Shown here one piece after another: positions 6,494 through 8,674 of a stretch of 8,674 bases of DNA. The position numbers and the translations under genes were made by a program. Numbering within the stretch: the stretch's first letter is position 1; each line of letters starts with the position of its first letter. Below the pieces are notes generated by a model that saw nothing but the letters and a program-made list of their open reading frames with translations, ran no database searches and was not told where the DNA came from. Origin of the DNA: Planctomycetaceae bacterium (GTDB taxonomy: Bacteria; Planctomycetota; Planctomycetia; Planctomycetales; Planctomycetaceae); the NCBI GenBank assembly GCA_016765335.1, contig JAESQE010000178.1, positions 11,069 to 19,742 of the forward strand, read 5' to 3'.

Positions 6494-6503
6494 AGACCAG
6501 TTT

Positions 6504-8039
6504 CTATCGAGCATATTCAATCGAACGGGTTTCTCGCATGACTGCGACTTTCACTTCCCCGGGATAGGTCAAGTTCTGCTCAACAGCCTTGGCGATATCT
6601 CTGGACAAAGACGCCGCCTGCCGATCATTAACTTCTCGTGGATCAACGATAACTCGTACTTCTCGACCGGCTTGAACTGCGTAGCATTGCTCGACACCGG
6701 GAAAACCGCAAACCAGGGCTTCCAACTCTTCGAGCCGTTTAACATATTTTTCCAGGGTCTCTCGACGGGCACCAGGTCTTGCAGCAGAAATTGCATCCGC
6801 AGCTGCAACCAACACCGTGTAAATGTATTCTGGTCGGATATCATCATGATGACCCGCAGCTGAATGAACGACCTCTTCCCCTTCGTTGTACCGCTTCAGC
6901 AATTCTGCCCCGATGGCTGGATGCCCACCTTCCATTTCATGATCCGCAGCTTTGCCGATATCGTGAGTGAATCCACAACGACGAGCTAAATCGCCATCCA
7001 GTCCCAGTTGCTCAGCCATCATCCCGGTTAAGTGTGCGACTTCAATCGAGTGACGCAATACGTTTTGGCTATAACTGACACGGAAATTCATACGTCCCAT
7101 CAACTGGATCAGCTTGTCATGCAATCCAAACACACCAGCTTCCTGAGCTGCTTCCTGACCGAATTTTATAATCCGATCTTCCATTTCTTTTTGGCATTCA
7201 ATGACAATTTCTTCTATCCGGGTCGGATGAATTCGCCCATCCTGAATCAGTTTCTGCAAAGCCATTTTCCCTATTTCGCGGCGAACATTATCAAATGCAG
7301 AAATAATGACGACTCCCGGAGTATCATCAACAATCACATCCACGCCGGTCATTTTTTCAAAAGCACGAATGTTACGTCCCTCACGACCAATAATTCGCCC
7401 CTTCATTTCATCACTGGGGATGTCGATACTGGCAACCGTTGTTTCGGATGTATGAGCCGAAGCGTATCGCTGAACCGCCATACCAATCACTTCTCGGGCT
7501 GTTCGGTCACATTTCTCTTTGATTTCTGCTTCGTGCTTCATGATCACTTCACCAGTCTCGTTGCGGAGTTCGGTTTTGAGGCGATCAATAAGACGGCTGG
7601 CAGCTTCTTCTTTTTTCAAACCACTGATTTTATAGAGTTCTTCCTGCTCCTGCTTCAGTAATTTTCCAAGCTCGGTTTCACGACGCTCAGCCGATTTTAA
7701 TCTTTCGTTCAAACGAGATTGCATTGTTTCTACCATGCGTTCTCGTTTTTCAACGTCATCCTTAATCCCTTCGATCAACGATTCCCGTTTATCAATTTTA
7801 CGTTCCTGATTTCGTATTTCATTACGTTGACCGTTTAATTCGGTTTCAAGATGCTCGCGGCGTTTGAGAAGCTCTTCTTTGGCTTCGAGTTCAGCATTTT
7901 TCTTAATCGACTCGGATTCGCGGCGTGCGTCTTCAACGAGTTGATCACTCGTGCGATAGCCCGCACCAAGCCTGATGCGATCAATAAAATAGCCAATTAT
8001 TAAGGCAACAACTGCTGCCACATATACTTCTGGTCCCAT
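6504..8039 (-). CDS. rny: Ribonuclease Y
   Basis: RNase Y is a membrane-anchored endoribonuclease that starts mRNA decay. The 511-residue protein, the usual family length, has an N-terminal membrane anchor ([15 protein letters not shown], residues 6-20), a long charged coiled coil (about 30-185), a KH RNA-binding domain with [12 protein letters not shown] (214-225) and a metal-dependent HD domain. The HD residues visible are His330 ([10 protein letters not shown]), the His359-Asp360 pair in FTHDIGKA, His397-His398 in AGHHDD, and Asp415 in [15 protein letters not shown]. The C-terminus ends in the expected [18 protein letters not shown] at 8048-8051 with an 8-base spacer supports the ATG at 8037-8039. 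It is probably transcribed from the region to its right; downstream of it a repeat element separates it from trpE. The stop codon lies inside one copy of a 12-bp direct repeat. Confidence 0.97.
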   Translation of the reverse strand: MGPEVYVAAVVALIIGYFIDRIRLGAGYRTSDQLVEDARRESESIKKNAELEAKEELLKRREHLETELNGQRNEIRNQERKIDKRESLIEGIKDDVEKRERMVETMQSRLNERLKSAERRETELGKLLKQEQEELYKISGLKKEEAASRLIDRLKTELRNETGEVIMKHEAEIKEKCDRTAREVIGMAVQRYASAHTSETTVASIDIPSDEMKGRIIGREGRNIRAFEKMTGVDVIVDDTPGVVIISAFDNVRREIGKMALQKLIQDGRIHPTRIEEIVIECQKEMEDRIIKFGQEAAQEAGVFGLHDKLIQLMGRMNFRVSYSQNVLRHSIEVAHLTGMMAEQLGLDGDLARRCGFTHDIGKAADHEMEGGHPAIGAELLKRYNEGEEVVHSAAGHHDDIRPEYIYTVLVAAADAISAARPGARRETLEKYVKRLEELEALVCGFPGVEQCYAVQAGREVRVIVDPREVNDRQAASLSRDIAKAVEQNLTYPGEVKVAVMRETRSIEYAR

Positions 8040-8047
8040 CGGTATTA

Positions 8048-8051
8048 CTCC
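8048..8051 (-). promoter_or_regulatory. Ribosome binding site of rny
   Basis: GGAG on the minus strand sits 8 bases before the rny ATG. It fixes the start that places the membrane anchor at residues 6-20. The adjoining stretch 8052-8200 shows no convincing gene or promoter. Confidence 0.6.
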
Positions 8052-8200
8052 GTATGGGAGACATTCTGCCCGATTCGATTATGGAATCTCGCTGAAATTT
8101 TTCTAGTGAAGTACATTCATGAAACTGCCTGAGAGGGCAAACTTTATCGTTCCCGTTTCCAAAGAAAACCGTCACAATATAACGAGATGGGTATAAAAAA

Positions 8201-8470
8201 CTATGCCAATAAACGAACATCAATTTGATAAACTGTCCTGAATAGAACCAGTTTCGATGTTTTTTCAACAGTTCGTTGGCAACAACTTGTCAATCGATTA
8301 CGAGAAATGGCTGTGTTCTTAACAAACATTTGAAACGCTAAACTTTGAGTAAGAGAAATAACTTGATTCTCAAATAACTTAGGCGTACTCCAACCCTGTA
8401 CGAATCCGCGATGAACAATCACCCCGAGCACGAACAGCATCCCCACAATTGTGAACAGCAAATAATTCAT
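8201..8470 (-). CDS. Possible small membrane protein upstream of rny, unknown
   Basis: An ATG at 8468-8470, preceded by AGGTGA (8479-8484) at an 8-base spacing, opens an 89-codon frame. The first 20 residues (MNYLLFTIVGMLFVLGVIVH) form one clear hydrophobic segment followed by a basic, tryptophan-containing stretch (RGFVQGW). From about residue 30 on, the composition becomes unremarkable (many Ser, Thr, Arg and Cys) and looks less like a selected protein. The true gene may be shorter in origin, decayed, or not real. A GTG at 8480-8482 would add four residues. It ends 161 bp before the rny start and lies downstream of a good promoter, so it would be co-transcribed with rny. I do not recognise the family. 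Confidence 0.38.
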   Translation of the reverse strand: MNYLLFTIVGMLFVLGVIVHRGFVQGWSTPKLFENQVISLTQSLAFQMFVKNTAISRNRLTSCCQRTVEKTSKLVLFRTVYQIDVRLLA

Positions 8471-8525
8471 CGTTCCATTCACCTGACCCGCTTGGTCCCA
8501 GTTCTCTTTTCATGGATTCCGAAAC

Positions 8526-8554
8526 AGTATCAATCCTGATACTCTTTCCGGAAA
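8526..8554. repeat. Adjacent hairpin and palindrome in the leader upstream of the small frame
   Basis: AGTATC (8526-8531) and GATACT (8538-8543) pair perfectly around a 6-base loop, and next to them TTTCCGGAAA (8545-8554) is a perfect 10-bp palindrome. They lie between the promoter at 8636-8665 and the start at 8470, so they could be an RNA structure or an operator-like site. No factor can be named. Confidence 0.3.
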
Positions 8555-8635
8555 CTACTTCTCTCAATGCACAGAAAAACTCTCTCCGAAAATTCTGCAT
8601 CGGGCACTCGTCTTATCGACGAATGTCTCCCTTTT

Positions 8636-8665
8636 ATTATAAGAGGTGTATATTAAACTAAACAA
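8636..8665 (-). promoter_or_regulatory. Sigma70-type promoter reading toward rny
   Basis: On the minus strand TTGTTT (8660-8665) and a perfect TATAAT (8636-8641) are separated by 18 bp. Transcription would start near 8629, giving a leader of about 160 bases before the small frame at 8470 and about 590 bases before rny. This is the best full promoter match in the window. I could find no convincing promoter nearer to rny. Confidence 0.5.
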
Positions 8666-8674
8666 TTCCTCGAA

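Noticed and set aside
7032..7661. Long open frame on the plus strand opposite rny (209 codons)
   Set aside because: The minus-strand rny protein is unmistakable here. The plus frame is rich in His, Phe, Asn and Ser, as expected for an antisense shadow.
8116..8137. Small hairpin upstream of rny (TGCC...GGCA) as a riboswitch
   Set aside because: The stem is only four base pairs and no known riboswitch core is visible.
7981..8268. Open frame of 95 codons overlapping the rny start
   Set aside because: It shares its last 59 bases with rny in another frame, has no ribosome site, and its composition is unlike a real protein.
8379..8600. Open frame of 73 codons on the minus strand ahead of rny
   Set aside because: It has a weak ribosome site and no recognisable domain, and it overlaps the better-supported membrane frame. 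It crosses the leader hairpin and palindrome.

Overview
This looks like a chromosomal housekeeping stretch from a moderately AT-rich bacterium, most likely a planctomycete of the Gimesia/Planctomyces type. That assignment is an inference. It rests on the secreted DUF1080/LamG-like protein, the weak or missing Shine-Dalgarno signals at several genes, and intergenic spacers full of short repeats. No rRNA or other decisive marker is present.

Every supported gene lies on the minus strand, so transcription runs right to left. From the right edge: a promoter with a perfect TATAAT box (8636-8665), a possible small membrane protein (8201-8470), rny (RNase Y, 6504-8039), trpE (anthranilate synthase component I, 4618-6114), a short secreted protein with a jelly-roll-like domain (3715-4431) closely followed by hemW (heme chaperone / radical SAM, 2498-3691), rimO (ribosomal protein S12 methylthiotransferase, 570-1985), and the first 11 codons of another gene leaving the left edge (1-35). 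The last may be pgsA, judged from its N-terminus and the common rimO-pgsA neighbourhood. The genes do not form one pathway. They cover RNA decay, tryptophan synthesis, heme handling and ribosome modification. Only the secreted protein and hemW (23 bp apart) look like a tight co-transcribed pair.

The most notable content is between the genes. Two families of small MITE-like elements without coding capacity fill most of the spacers. Family 1 is about 120 bp, with imperfect terminal inverted repeats of about 25 bp and a C/G-rich internal hairpin. It occurs three times: 102-554 (interrupted), 2231-2380 (a variant carrying an extra branched hairpin) and 4477-4595 (intact-looking). Family 2 is about 330 bp, with an outer and an inner pair of inverted repeats. 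It occurs twice: about 165-496 and about 6161-6493. The first family 2 copy is inserted inside the first family 1 copy. Removing it restores a 120-bp family 1 element, almost exactly the 119 bp of the intact copy. The two family 2 copies also show a compensatory base-pair change in the inner stem. The elements sit 10-22 bp past the stop codons of rimO, trpE and rny, so they would be transcribed as structured 3' ends.

I found no CRISPR array, tRNA, rRNA, transposase, toxin-antitoxin pair or defence gene. If the window holds something undescribed, it is this nested, structured repeat system rather than a protein.
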